From Thysanoteuthis rhombus (Eukaryota > Mollusca > Cephalopoda > Oegopsida > Thysanoteuthidae), in assembly GCA_963457665.1 (NCBI GenBank), contig OY735216.1, positions 43,588,794 to 43,652,793 on the forward strand: a stretch of DNA of 64,000 nucleotides, read 5' to 3'. Below are positions 13,001-22,979 of this stretch, piece after piece (positions within the stretch are counted from its first letter, which is position 1; every line of letters starts with the position of its first letter). The notes below the pieces were generated by a model. The model saw nothing but the letters and a program-made list of their open reading frames with translations. It searched no databases and was not told where the DNA came from. The position numbers were made by a program, and so were the translations under genes.

Positions 13001-16000
13001 TGAATTTGACCACACTACCCTTGCTAGATCATCACAAGAGAAAAAGTACTAGCACATTTATGATCAGACTTTCTGGCTTGTTTTTGACAGTAAAAGGGAG
13101 GACGATACAAGCAACAACAAGAAATGGTAAATATTCAATTGAAATATAACTGATTTGAAGTGCTGAATAATACTGATTTAAGGTTGTTACTAGTAGACAA
13201 AAAGATAATTTTGTGGGGTTCTCAAAAAATACACTGTAAAATGAAGTAAAAAAATTCTCGACGAGAAAGGATCAGTCACCTTCCTTATAAAGAACGGAGT
13301 TTCTTGGTATCTCTCCCTGAATGAATGGACGTGTCTTAATATTCATTTTCAGAAGAATGTTTTGGGTGACAGACTGGCAGCCACTAAGAGGCTTTCTGGA
13401 TATTTTTGGATCTGAACTAGAAAATGAACGGTCGAAGAAAGGGACTTTCTGGGGCTTTGTCTCTGCAAAGTGCTGGGGAAACAGAGACATAATGAAATTG
13501 AATATCTTAATAGAAGAATAATAATCTAAAACAGTAGAAAAGAGAGGCTTTTTGGTACGTTAAAATGCATAAAATTTCCTTTCCAACAGTACCAACAATG
13601 TTTTGATGATAATTACTTACAGAATTACTACTTTTTTTTGGATTATTTGATTACACAATTTCAGCTGTATTTTCTATGATGTACATCACTCAATATTAAC
13701 CCTAATAAATTCATAAACCGTTTGTAATTGACAGCGAAACTCTTCGATGAATTGCATAAAAATCAGTGGAACTTCGTGAATTAAATTTAAAAAAAAAAAA
13801 TTCATCAAATGTTCAAAGGGAGATAATTTCAATCAAAAATTATTTCCCTTGAAACAGACAATTTTTCTTTGTCTTAATGAAAGAGTTGATTACTTACTGA
13901 GAGGAATGGGCTTCTGGTTTGTGTTAGGTCTCTAGCACTGAAAAACAAAAGCATAAATTAATCCTCATTATTTACAAATTAAAGTTTAATGAAAATTCGA
14001 CTCTGCGTTGAATTCCCAAGGTCATTGATGTTATCAGTCTGTGAAGTGTAGACCCTGTATATGGGAAAGTATAGCAACATATACACCATCACAGCAGTTA
14101 CTTAATCATGCTGCAGAAAATCTCAGAGCCCTTTCAGTTCGAAAAAGAGGTGAGACAAGCAAGATACCAGCTCACCCAAACTCTTTACAGCCTACCTCAG
14201 GATGATCTTCTGAAACCTAGATCGGGAAAATAAAGGAATCGGAATGGACAGAGTATACCTAGGCAATCTCAGATTTGCAGACAACAACATCCTTTTTGCA
14301 GAGAACCTTTAACTAATACAGGACAAACCAAATAGATAAAGCAAGAAAGTGGGTCTTGGTGTGAACTTCATTAATGTTATGTACAACAAACAAGTTGAAG
14401 ACAAACACACAACGATCAAAATCAAAAATGCAGAACTGAAGAATGTAGACCATTACATCTACCTAGAACAACAAATCTCCATTGAAATCCTTGAAAGAAG
14501 AAGAATCAAGTGAAGAATCACTCTGGGATAGCAAGCTATCAGTAAAGCAAGCTCAACCTTCAAAAACAAGAAAATCCCATTAGTCCTGAAAAGAAGAGTA
14601 TACAACCAATGCATGCTCAAGAGAGTTACCTGCGGAGATGGAACATGAAACCTAACCAAAAGATTGACTCTCAAACTGAGAACCATGCAATGTGCACAGG
14701 AGAGAATTATGCTCAACATCGCTTGGAGTGATCACAAGACAGCATAATCTATTAGGGAGAAAACAGGAGTCTGAGAAATCATGGAATCCATTTGAAAACT
14801 AAAATAGGAATGGGCTGGTCAAATTGCAAGAAGGTCAGACAACTACTGACATCATGACTCACAATGTGGATTCCTAGAAATCATATGTGAAATCAAGCCC
14901 GGCAGAATACATAATGGAGAGATGGAGTAGACGAATTCAAGAAGTATTGGTTCTGTGACTCCCATGATAGATAGATGTGGCAAATATTGGGGAAGGTCTA
15001 TATCCAATGAGGGACAATAAAATGCTGATGATGATAGGTTTAATGTACGGAGCCAAATCATACGAATATATTTGTCGGCAAACAAGAAAAAATGACAAAA
15101 ATATCTATTAGACAAAGTCTGTTCATTATTTTTATTGACAAAAATGAAAAATTGCTGCCTCAATATCATGCAAATGTGACAAACAGGTGGACTGATTTAA
15201 TCACAATAAATAATATTTTCTGGTACATAAAGGTTGAATATCATTTTAAAAGATAAATATATATATGCATAACATAATGATGGAACAAAAGAGGGAATTG
15301 TTTAGACTGCTGGTAATATGCATCCTTTCATAGGAATGGGAATAATTCTTACTTTGAATTAAAACATACATATAGAGTAATAAGTAACAAAATATGCTTG
15401 TTGTCAAAGCCACTAAAATATTGTACAACTAGGTACAGCACAGGTGAACAACTTCAATTTGACTTAGCAGAGAGAGCGATTGCTTGCTAATACATGTATC
15501 GTCGCGTTATGCTTTTCTGGAGTAACCAGTAAGATATGATAAGAAGATTATTGATAGCGAGAATATTTCCATCCTATGCAGAGCTTCAGAGATTCTCCAT
15601 TTGCCAAGAATCTTGTCATTTCTTGTAACGGTTGCAATTTCTTTGGGCAGAATTGTGAGAAAACATACCTTTAATCATAAAGAGCCCTTGGCTCAAAAAA
15701 TTACAGTAAAATAAATAATTAATCATTGAAAAACGATTTTTCGTCATTTCTTTCAATACTTAGTTATAATTCTGTTACCTGTTATGGTCTTTGTATGCAC
15801 AGTGGAATGATTTAAATCAATATAGCAAATATTACGATTGTGTAGCCTATCGTAGCAATGAGCGATTAAGATTCATCGTCTGCTATAGGTTGCAGCCTGT
15901 TCATAGGCCAGCCTTGTGATGATTTTTTTTTTTATCAGGAGTCAGGTTTGCCGAACCTTACACCTAATATTCTCATACCATTTCTGCAGACTTGTCAATG

Positions 16001-16773
16001 CGGACTGATTTCTTGACGCCGTTATTGTTAGAAGAGGTTATTTTATGCAAAAAGTCGAATAGTTTGGCAAAATAACATTGCTGAATTTTCCGTGAGCAAT
16101 GTGCCCCTAACTGCACATATAAAGTAAATTGCAGTTTTTAAAAGAAGTATAATTACAATTTTTTTAAAAGCACTACCAGGACTTCTATGATATATCTGCT
16201 AGCAATATGGCAATTTTAAAGGAAATATCATGAAAAGCAACTTGTTAATCGATCTCCCAAGAATCACTGATCAGAACTTGGCCGCGTGTGTTTCAAGTCA
16301 AGTCACCATTACTACTACCACACCATTTCGGGTCAAAAACAATCAATAGCCCCTCCTCTTTTGTTTTACACGTACCCTAACTGCACTAATTAGAGATACG
16401 TAATATAACAATAACTCTCTTACTAATTACAGTATATCAAAGATTTGGAAAGCTCCAGGGAAGTGCTTCCGCGGGATATAGAGTTTCACTAAAATAATTC
16501 ACTTGGAAATTTGCTACGTGACTTGAGATAAAAGATCGTCACAAATGCTGTTTATAAATATTGAGGTCAAATGTATAATAAAATAAATAAATACAGGCCG
16601 TATTTCGGACACTGAGTCGACATCTCGATGCCATAACTTGATGAAGGTAAACAAGAAAATGAAAATAAAAAATGGTAGAATCCTAGTTTCTTGTCGTAAA
16701 TGAAAATAACTCGTGTGTCTTGAAATGAACTAAGGCTTTTAAAGGGATCTTCCCCCAAACGTAATTTGCTGAT

Positions 16774-16843
<70 letters not shown>

Positions 16844-17711
16844 TTTTTCAACGACAACGAAAAAAATTCATTTGCATACGAACTTTTAACGTTTCATACA
16901 CAAACACACACACTATGCTAAAAACAGCGCATAACACAGATGAAAATTCAACTTATTAGATCTAATTTATTCAAAGCCATGTCAATACAATTTATGCATA
17001 AATAAATACCTAGTTCCTAATTGTGTTTTTTTTTTGTTTTGGAAAAAAAAAAAAAAAAAGTATCAGTATTGACTATAATAACACGGGGGAAATATCCCTG
17101 TATGTCTGTAAGCCTCCGTTTATTTTACGGCTAACAGGATTAGAATCAAGCGAAGTGCTCGCACTTCGTTTTACGTACGTAAACCAGGATTCAACCGAAA
17201 TGAAACAAGAGAAAAAAAAAAAAAAAAAAAAAACGAACCTGTTTTTCTGTGAATTTTCTTTTTTTCTACGTCGGTGGTGAAGAAACTTCATATTATTTCG
17301 CTTCATTTGGTTGTTGATATGATTATTATTGTTTTTCTGGCTATCATCAACCTGATGAATAATTTGCAGCTGCCCTTGTGCAGAATTATCATCATTATTA
17401 TTATAAATATTATCATTTCCCAAATATTGTTCAATTCTTGAGTTTTTTGTCTTTTTCTCTTCGGTCTTTCTTCTTCGCAAATTACGGAATTTAGCGTATT
17501 CGATCTCCGCTTCTTCAGGTCCATGATTATGAAGGATTCTTGGTACTGGGTTCTTAGAATCAAGCGAAGTGCTCACACTTGCACAACAATGAAGACTGGC
17601 CCTTTTCGAACATTTCCACCAGATTTTGTTCTTTCTTACGGCAGTTTTTGTATACATATATCCGGCATGACAAAGTTTAGCCCCTCTCTTGTTACTTTCG
17701 ATAACTTCCAT
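5289..17711 (-). CDS. FLYWCH zinc finger - His/Gln repeat - BTB/POZ domain protein (multi-exon)
   Basis: Exons in transcription order are 17711-17239, 13937-13898, 13472-13280, 12670-12521, 11977-11094, 8212-7987 and 6272-5289. The product starts with a FLYWCH zinc finger (DNA or protein binding), passes through basic, Asn-rich and His/Gln-rich linkers, and ends with a BTB/POZ domain (dimerisation, cofactor recruitment) plus an acidic Ser-rich tail. It is therefore probably a nuclear transcription or chromatin regulator. All listed introns have GT-AG ends. Junction phases agree everywhere except 13280 to 12670, where a direct join hits a stop, so one small exon is probably missing from this model. 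The start is ATG at 17711, just before the FLYWCH domain. In insect mod(mdg4) the order is reversed (BTB first, FLYWCH last). I did not recognise a named orthologue. The individual BTB exons are firmer than the claim that FLYWCH belongs to the same transcript, which rests on phase and domain logic. Confidence 0.62.
6395..6650 (+). mobile_element. R3 SINE copy followed by (TA)n
   Basis: It is shared with 50200-50445 (same strand) and 47995-48105 (reverse). Common blocks are GAGCACCCTGGTGGATG, ATATATCGCTTAAATTC, TACTGAATGGGATATTGGA, and CATCGAAACAGCTGTCTGTG before GATGACACAAT. Each copy runs into a (TA)n array, so the TA run looks like the element's tail. It lies in the BTB intron. Confidence 0.7.
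6652..6692. repeat. (TA)n array
   Basis: Tail of the R3 copy at 6395-6650. A further TA array follows at 6959-7010. Confidence 0.95.
7987..8212 (-). CDS. BTB exon A: linker and first half of BTB/POZ
   Basis: The exon completes codon TT+G from 11094 and ends in phase 0 before GTAAGT. After a Ser/Pro-rich linker it enters the BTB fold: HHSTVMSSLASLWKDSKLCD, then a strand and the ...NTNFKIM segment. This is the standard L-W-x-D-x-x-L-C-D start of a BTB domain. The intron splits the domain just before the VHKVVLL helix. Confidence 0.87.
8221..11060. other. Intron between the His/Gln exon and BTB exon A
   Basis: AT-rich intron. It contains a 70-bp LINE-A tail on the minus strand at about 9005-9075 (TTGGACATAGACCTTCCCC block) and the 24-bp minisatellite at its start. 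Nothing else is recognisable. Confidence 0.6.
10749..11082. repeat. 24-bp minisatellite, about 14 units
   Basis: The unit is TTGCTTATTTAAAGGAAAAT plus TCAA, with small variants (AGAGG for AAAGG, TTTAA for TTCAA). The array lies in the intron and stops five bases before the splice donor of the His/Gln exon (11093). All three minus-strand and two plus-strand frames stay open only because of the repeat. Confidence 0.95.
11094..11977 (-). CDS. His/Gln-rich repeat exon
   Basis: This 884-nt exon starts exactly at ATG AAC after a poly-T acceptor and ends TCT TT/GTGAGT in phase 2. After a basic lead (KRPAPVSVAEIELRDIKPCK) it codes for tandem copies of a roughly ten-residue unit, SHQNHHQATP and variants, then degenerate Q/H/S/T-rich sequence. 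The repeats are also visible in DNA as a 30-bp-type coding minisatellite at about 11560-11780. Such low-complexity stretches are typical of disordered activation or condensation regions in nuclear proteins. The long plus-strand frames across this exon are shadows of the repeat. Confidence 0.8.
11994..12165 (+). mobile_element. R1 element, truncated, at a splice acceptor
   Basis: Its inverted end lies about 16 bp from the acceptor of the exon at 11977, antisense to the gene. The block GGCAACATGCCATGTTGGGG identifies the family. Confidence 0.7.
12388..12500 (+). mobile_element. R1 element, truncated
   Basis: It begins GGTTAGTCACTCAA and continues into GGCCATGTTGGGGGTGATTA. It sits between two coding exons of the FLYWCH-BTB gene and is antisense to it. 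Confidence 0.65.
12521..12670 (-). CDS. 150-nt internal exon, linker region
   Basis: Fifty codons are open from SILGAKGPIRHSPNN to NGQNLFSHLQ, with a pyrimidine-rich acceptor and a CAG/GTACTG donor. It joins in phase 0 to the exon at 11977. No domain is visible. An R1 element end lies about 45 bp upstream of its acceptor. Confidence 0.65.
12716..12850 (+). mobile_element. R1 element, truncated
   Basis: GATAGAAACCGTCACAG and GGCAGCATGCCATGTTGGGA mark it. It is antisense to the gene and ends about 45 bp from the acceptor of the exon at 12670. Confidence 0.65.
12846..13016 (+). repeat. Dispersed repeat R7 (copy 1)
   Basis: It shares the order TAAAGTAATATT, TCTAGATGTTTC and GAATTTTAGATGTAAA with copies at about 17725-18030 and 29385-29815. 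It is AT-rich and without coding content. Confidence 0.55.
13280..13472 (-). CDS. Internal exon, Ser/Lys-rich linker
   Basis: The exon has a very good acceptor (CTGTTTCCCCAG) and a GAAG/GTGACT donor. One frame of 193 nt is open, beginning HFAETKPQKVPFF; the other two hit stops. It ends in phase 1, which does not fit the phase 0 exon at 12670, so an extra exon of length 2 mod 3 is expected in between. I found no clear candidate; weak ones start near 13233 and 13162. Confidence 0.6.
13898..13937 (-). CDS. 40-nt microexon of the FLYWCH-BTB gene
   Basis: This small exon has a strong acceptor (pyrimidine run then CAG) and a perfect GTAAGT donor. Only one frame is open: it uses one base to finish a codon and then reads ARDLTQTRSPFLS. 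This matches the phase 2 end of the FLYWCH exon and the phase 0 start of the next exon at 13472. Nothing in it marks a domain. Confidence 0.6.
14075..15035 (+). mobile_element. LINE-A fragment (non-LTR reverse transcriptase region and 3' end)
   Basis: Translated pieces match the RT palm (RVYLGNLRFADN), the later VDHYIYLEQQ segment, and a tail reading ARRSDNRW ... MWQILGKVYIQ. The catalytic FADD is changed to FADN and frames are broken, so it is dead. At least nine other pieces of this family lie in the window. It is in the first intron of the FLYWCH-BTB gene. Confidence 0.7.
15470..15640. repeat. Dispersed repeat shared with 27290-27420
   Basis: Both contain GATAGCGAGAATATTTCCAT (A for G in the other copy) followed by CAGAGATTCTCCATT after about 25 bp. 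The family is unknown. Confidence 0.5.
16773..16841. repeat. (TA)n array
   Basis: About 34 TA units in the first intron of the FLYWCH-BTB gene. Confidence 0.95.
17090..17205 (-). pseudogene. Decayed partial duplicate of the FLYWCH exon
   Basis: A stretch on the minus strand near 17138-17165 repeats GAGCACTTCGCTTGATTCTA from the FLYWCH exon (about 17552-17578). In translation it gives W..YVKR-SASTSLDS-NPVSRKI, parallel to W-KCSKR...SVSTSLDSKNPVPRI. It follows the exon's poly-T run and is in the intron. Zinc ligands are not kept. Confidence 0.55.
17239..17711 (-). CDS. First coding exon: FLYWCH-type zinc finger
   Basis: The exon reads from ATG at 17711 to a possible donor AG/GTTCGT at 17239, leaving phase 2. 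Residues 1-66 fit FLYWCH: the start MEVIESNKRG, a G-Y-M-Y turn (17-20), WW at 31-32, C34, C42/C43, and H61-N-H63 as the ligand pair. A Lys/Arg-rich segment and Asn-rich runs follow. An in-frame stop lies just upstream of the ATG, which supports this start. The donor is not ideal and lies directly before a poly-T run on the transcript strand, so the exact exon end is less sure than the domain. FLYWCH fingers occur in mod(mdg4)-like regulators and also in proteins derived from MULE-type transposases. Confidence 0.8.
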
Positions 17712-17724
17712 GATCAACACTGTT

Positions 17725-18030
17725 CACTATTTAGATGTCTATCTTAAAAAATCTAGATCAGAAATAGCTATTTAGTTGATTTTTATTAAAACAATAATTT
17801 TTAAAAATCAAATTGGTATTGAAATACGTAATATTTGAAAAAAAATCAAAACAAGAGATACTTTTTAATAGATTCAGCAAATTAGAAAAATAGTGAAGGT
17901 TAAAGTCACATTTAATTTATTAATAATATGTAATGTATTCTATATATTTTAGACAAATTCAGATGTTTCTAGATGTGTTTTTGACATAATTTTAGATGTA
18001 AATCGGCTATACAGTTAGCAACACTGTTGG
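17725..18030 (+). repeat. Dispersed repeat R7 (copy 2), 5' flank of the FLYWCH gene
   Basis: It shares CAGAAATAGCTATTTAG, CAGATGTTTCTAGATGT and AATTTTAGATGTAAAT with copy 3 and ends near GCAACACTG. It begins only about 14 bp upstream of the FLYWCH start codon, so it forms the near promoter or 5' UTR. Confidence 0.55.
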
Positions 18031-18649
18031 TCACAGGTCTATGCATTACCGGGTATGTCCTTCCATCCGCCTGTCGGCTCAATATCACCAACAGTTCTCA
18101 ATGAAATCATCGCGAAGGGTAGGCAAGAGCCATACATGGGATAAATAACAGATCAATTTTTCTTTTCTTTTTGTGGGGGGGGGTCCGGATATTTTTGTCA
18201 CTGTTACCTCCCCTGCATCGTACCTGTGTATCAGCTCAATATCTTCCAAAGTTCACAATGAATTTCAATATAATATTTTCCAGGAGGGTAGGGATCAGTT
18301 TTCGATTAAACCAGTGTAAAGGCGCTGGCAACGTGTATGCGCTCTCTTGAGTGCTTCTTTCCAGGTTTGAACGTTATCCAGAAGATCCTCTTTGCTTATT
18401 AATTCAACAACAGCGAAAGACAAGAGGTGGGGGGGAAAGACCTTCTCAGAAGATTAGGATGATCTCTATTTAATTCAATGTTTTAAATTTAAGGTATATA
18501 TATTCTGAAGAAAACAGATTCCTGACACCGAGATTTGAGTAGAAAAAATCAATTGTTTTGAATTCAACGACACGTGTGAAACAAATACGAATAATAAATA
18601 AATCACGAGAATATATCAGCTGACGCATGCGCAATGTTGTTGTTTTTTT

Positions 18650-19320
18650 TTTACGAATTGAAACGAAAACGAAACAGTACACGAAACGAAAAACGAAACA
18701 ATACACGAAACGAAAAACGAAACAGTATACTAAACGAAACCGAATATAAATGAGATGAAGTATTAGACCTATTATCCAGATCGTCATTCAATTAGAATCA
18801 TTTCTAAAATAAAAGGGTTTATTACATATCACCGAAGTTTACTGAACAGTCAAGTTAGAAGCGAACGGTACAAGTTGAAGGAAGGTGTCTCGCTTTCAAT
18901 GAACGAAACGAAACGGAACGAAAATAAACGAGATCAAAACGGAACAAAGCAAAGCGAAACGAAATGAAACAAAAAATATTGAAAAAGTTCAATTTTTTCA
19001 AATTGCTATTTTTTAATTTAGTAAAATTCCGAAAAAAAATCTTTATTACATATCATTTAGGTTTATTTAGATGATTGAGACCGAAACGGAACAGTACGCA
19101 AAAACGAAACAATGTACAATTCAAACGAAACGAAACGAAATAGAACAAAATATACTGAAAAAATTAGACTTTTTATAATTGCTTATCTTGAATTTTGAAA
19201 ATACCACAAAAAAAAAAAAAAAGAAGATTGTTCTACACATTACTTGAGTTCCTTCAATTAATTACGACCGAAACGAAACAGTACACGGAACGAAACGAAA
19301 TGGTACGGAATATGTAAAAC
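18650..19320. repeat. GAAAC-rich repeat block with about 180-bp higher-order period
   Basis: Runs of CGAAACGAAAACGAAACAGT type alternate with AT-rich spacers. The same spacer-plus-run pattern returns at about 18910-19090 and 19120-19310, some 180-190 bp apart. It lies 0.9-1.6 kb upstream of the FLYWCH ATG. Confidence 0.75.
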
Positions 19321-19329
19321 AAAAATAAT

Positions 19330-20630
19330 CATAATACAAAAGGTTGGGTTTGGTTTGGTTTGGTTTGGTTCCTTTGGATTTAAAAAGTCTTGTATCAGAA
19401 ATAAAGAAAAGAAAATAGCATCTGAAATGCAAAATAATTTTTCTCAAAATATTATTCCATATAATTATTCCTTACAAGAAAATGCATACATATATTGGAA
19501 CTTTTATGGCGGTATTCAATTTTACTTATCTCAGATTAATGAAACATCATTAGCTTGAATCTATGTCTAAGGGAGACAATCTTTTTTTTGGGGGGGCCCT
19601 TATTTCATAATTACTAATTTACAAAAAACTCAGTCTATGCTTGTATCTTCCCACTGTCTCCCTTATCCCTTCCAATCTTTGTTGCTGGTCTATGATTTTA
19701 TCTAACTTTTATACGAACATGGGTAAGATTCACACGCCAAATTTTCCTAACGCCTCAGTAAACTACCCAAGTTCCCCCTCTTCCAACCCTATCATGGAAC
19801 CATCTAACTTCCCTTTCTCCCCTTCCCTCTGCCTGCCCATTAAGTAAACCACTTGAATTTTTTTACACTCCTGTTCCGTTCTAAATAAAAATTAGGAATA
19901 TTTTAAATGAAATGACACGCTGCCAAAAAATGCTGGTCACCAGGAGGTTGAGAAAAATTTTTTTTTTTTACATATATCTCATCTGTTGTGCATTAAATTA
20001 TCATTGATTTTGTAGTTATCAATCAACACTACCCACAACAAACCAGTTTAAACACTTTTGCTTGGAATAAGTTATTCATGAGTTCTGACCATTATATATA
20101 TGTATTTATCTATGTATCTGGACTTGGCCCAGCTCTAACTATTCGGGATAGAAACTTCAAATCTTATATGCGCACTCTCTCCTCAATGAGTGGTGAATTT
20201 TTTTGTTTTTAGAAAAATTGCTGCCGATTTTCCAATGGAGGGTTCAATTTATAAAATAAGTTTATGCTAAGTTTATGATAAAAATGAGCGTATATAGGTG
20301 GCGGTGATTCATAATTTCCCTTAAAATGCTAGTTTGTACTGTGGACATGTTTTAGCAGATCGATTCTACAGCCTTCTTCAGATGTACGATTTGAATGTGA
20401 TGGAGGTAAACAGGATTTTTTCGATAGTAACAATGTTATTATGGTTTTGGGTGATATCTTTTTCTTTCTTAGTTAGACCTTGTCCCTATTGAGTACAGTA
20501 AGCCTCATCGGATAGAACTCAGCACTTGTCTGACTTTGGCACTTTTGATGTGGGTTGCCTCACTGACCTATCTCTGTCATAAGTTATAAGTCATAACTTT
20601 ACGCTTTCATGAATTTCAAGAAAAGCTTAA
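19330..20630. other. Spacer without a recognised gene
   Basis: It holds a short (GGTTT)n run at 19345-19370 and an AT-rich remainder. At 20364-20391 it carries TCGATTCTACAGCCTTCTTC, which also occurs reversed at about 22125-22145. I see no exon with domain support. Confidence 0.45.
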
Positions 20631-20667
20631 AATGTTCAGGGATTTCGCTAAATTACTAACAAGTCTA

Positions 20668-21406
20668 GGGATTTCAAAATTTACCCACATGTCTTGGGAT
20701 TTCAAAATTTACCCACATGTCTTGGGATTTCAGAATTTACCCACATGTCTTGGGATTTCAGAATTTACCCACATGTCTTGGGATTTCAGAATTTACCCAC
20801 ATGTCTTGGGATTTCAGAATTTACCCACATGTCTTGGGATTTCAGAATTTACCCACATGTCTTGGGATTTCAGAATTTACCCACATGTCTTGGGATTTCA
20901 GAATTTACCCACATGTCTTGGGATTTCAGAATTTACCCACATGTCTTGGGATTTCAGAATTTACCCACATGTCTTGGGATTTCAGAATTTACCCACATGT
21001 CTTGGGATTTCAGAATTTACCCACATGTCTTGGGATTTCAGAATTTACCCACATGTCTTGGGATTTCAGAATTTACCCACATGTCTTGGGATTTCAGAAT
21101 TTACCCACATGTCTTGGCATTTCAGAATTTACACACATGTCTTGGGATTTCAAAATTTACCCACATGTCTTGGGATTTCAAAATTTTCCCACATGTCTTG
21201 GGATTTCAAAATTTTCCCACATGTCTTGGGATTTCAAAATTTTCCCACATGTCTTGGGATTTCAAAATTTACCCACATGTCTTGGGATTTCAAAATTTAC
21301 CCACATGTCTTGGGATTTCAAAATTTACCCACATGTCTTGGGATTTCAAAATTTACCAACATATCAAGGGATTTCAAAATTTACCAACATATCAAGGGAT
21401 TTCATT
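20668..21406 (+). repeat. 28-bp minisatellite, about 26 units
   Basis: The unit is GGGATTTCAGAATTTACCCA plus CATGTCTT. About 16 identical central units with CAGAATTT are flanked by units with CAAAATTT or TTTTCCCAC, and by two ATATCAA units at the right end. No frame of the plus strand has a stop and 28 is not a multiple of three, so long frames here are artefacts. It lies between the THAP and FLYWCH genes. Confidence 0.97.
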
Positions 21407-21409
21407 AAA

Positions 21410-22970
21410 TAACTGACGTTCAGGGACTGCAAGAAATCACCGATTTCATTATCTTATGGCAACAGTATCCATGTTTTAATCCTTTCTTAAAAAAATAGAT
21501 GTTTTTTTTTGGGACACCCTTTATCCTGTCTCTTAGTCTTTCCTGCCAGTATTTATTTTATATCCATCTTTTTCAAATGTTTAGGTGCATCCTTTGCAGT
21601 GTCATTAAAAAAAGGCTGGGGAATTGATATTGATGATCAGTTTATCAGGTGTAACCAGCGCAGTTGTCACTGGCATTCATTCAATTTTTGTTGCTTGCTC
21701 ATAGCCTGGTCAATCAGAGGGTTTTAAGAGAGGTGGCCTTTGGCTTGTGCTATCAACCATAGGGTAGGAATCAGTCTTCTCCAACGTATTGGGTGGGGGG
21801 ATTGCTGTGGAAGGCTCTCTACATGGTCCTCAGCCACTTATTGTGCCTGGTATTTCCAGACGCTCACTTATCTAATTACGGACTAGGCTCAACTACTTTG
21901 GTACAAGAAATGAGCGTCCAACGCAATTTGGTCATAACCTTCTCTTTATTGTTCTTGAAAATTATGAAACACAATACATTGCACCCCTTGTTAAAAATAG
22001 AATTAATTATTTTACAAGCATTACTGTTAACATTCAAATTTTCTGTTCGCTAACGTTTTTGCTTTACATAAGTGGAGAAAGAGACTAAACAAAAGACATT
22101 CCCCTGTCTTACAAATATTACACTTGAAGAAGGCTGTAGAATCGATGGGCCAGAATGTTGTGTTGACAACATCAAAGCTGGGAAGAAGGTAATCAATTGT
22201 CTCAACAAATGATGGAATATCTCTTTGCTGTTTATGAGTTAACTGTAACACCTTCATCTAAAATAAGATCAGGGATGTATCAAGTTGACTATTCCCTTCC
22301 CCTGTGTGTGTGGGGGGGGGTGATCAAAGATTATATTAAAGGAGAAGAAAACTTAAGGAGGAGAGAAAGGGGAAAGAGATTACTATAGAACTTTGAGAAG
22401 TAAAAATTTGGAGGAAACAAAATTAGGAGTGAACCTCAAGGCTTGGTCTAGCTCTATTGTTAAATAGTTAATAAATTAACTTCCTATCAAGGGTGCTAAA
22501 TTTATATTATTACAGGAGTTTGTGGGGAAAGAGAGAAAATATGGTAGCAGGAAGAATTTTTTTTTTAGATAATTTTCGATGAAAGATCAATTGCTTTAAA
22601 TAATTTTTTCCTGGTACACATGCAGGCTATGGTGATTCATTTATGCAAAGTATGGATATTTTAATCAGTTGTCATCATCGATAACTAGTATTTTGGTTGG
22701 ATTTGAAAGTGAAAGTGAGAATGAATGTAAATGAGTATTTATAATAAACTATGTAATTATGAATGCTTGTCTGTATATATAGGGTTGTAATTGTGGGTTT
22801 CCATATATGTTCTCATTTATATGAAAACTCAACTCGTCCTCATCAATTTTTGTTGTGGCTGGTACAAAACTCTGTTGCTGCCACTGCTCATGTGTCATGT
22901 GAGACAGGAGCAACTAAACAATATTTAGGGTGAGAGAAAAAATACAAGAAAATAATGAAGTAGATATTGT
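21410..22970. other. Spacer below THAP exon 2
   Basis: The minus-strand frame at 22027-22257 has an acceptor-like start (TTATTTTAG/ATG), but its phase does not fit THAP exon 2. It also contains the block shared with 20364-20391, which looks like a retroelement end. No next THAP exon was identified. Confidence 0.45.
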
Positions 22971-22979
22971 AGAACTTAC

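Noticed and set aside
18650-18760. Cluster of interferon-type GAAANNGAAA sites
   Set aside because: Only one clear hit (GAAAACGAAAC) has the right two-base spacing; most repeats have one or three bases, so simple repeat growth explains it better.
20632-21416. Three long overlapping plus-strand frames of 231-258 codons
   Set aside because: They are translations of a 28-bp tandem repeat in three frames, with no domain and no codon signal.
22027-22257. Minus-strand frame as the next THAP exon
   Set aside because: Its start is phase 0, while THAP exon 2 ends in phase 2 (a join gives a stop at once). It also contains a word shared with a repeat near 20364.
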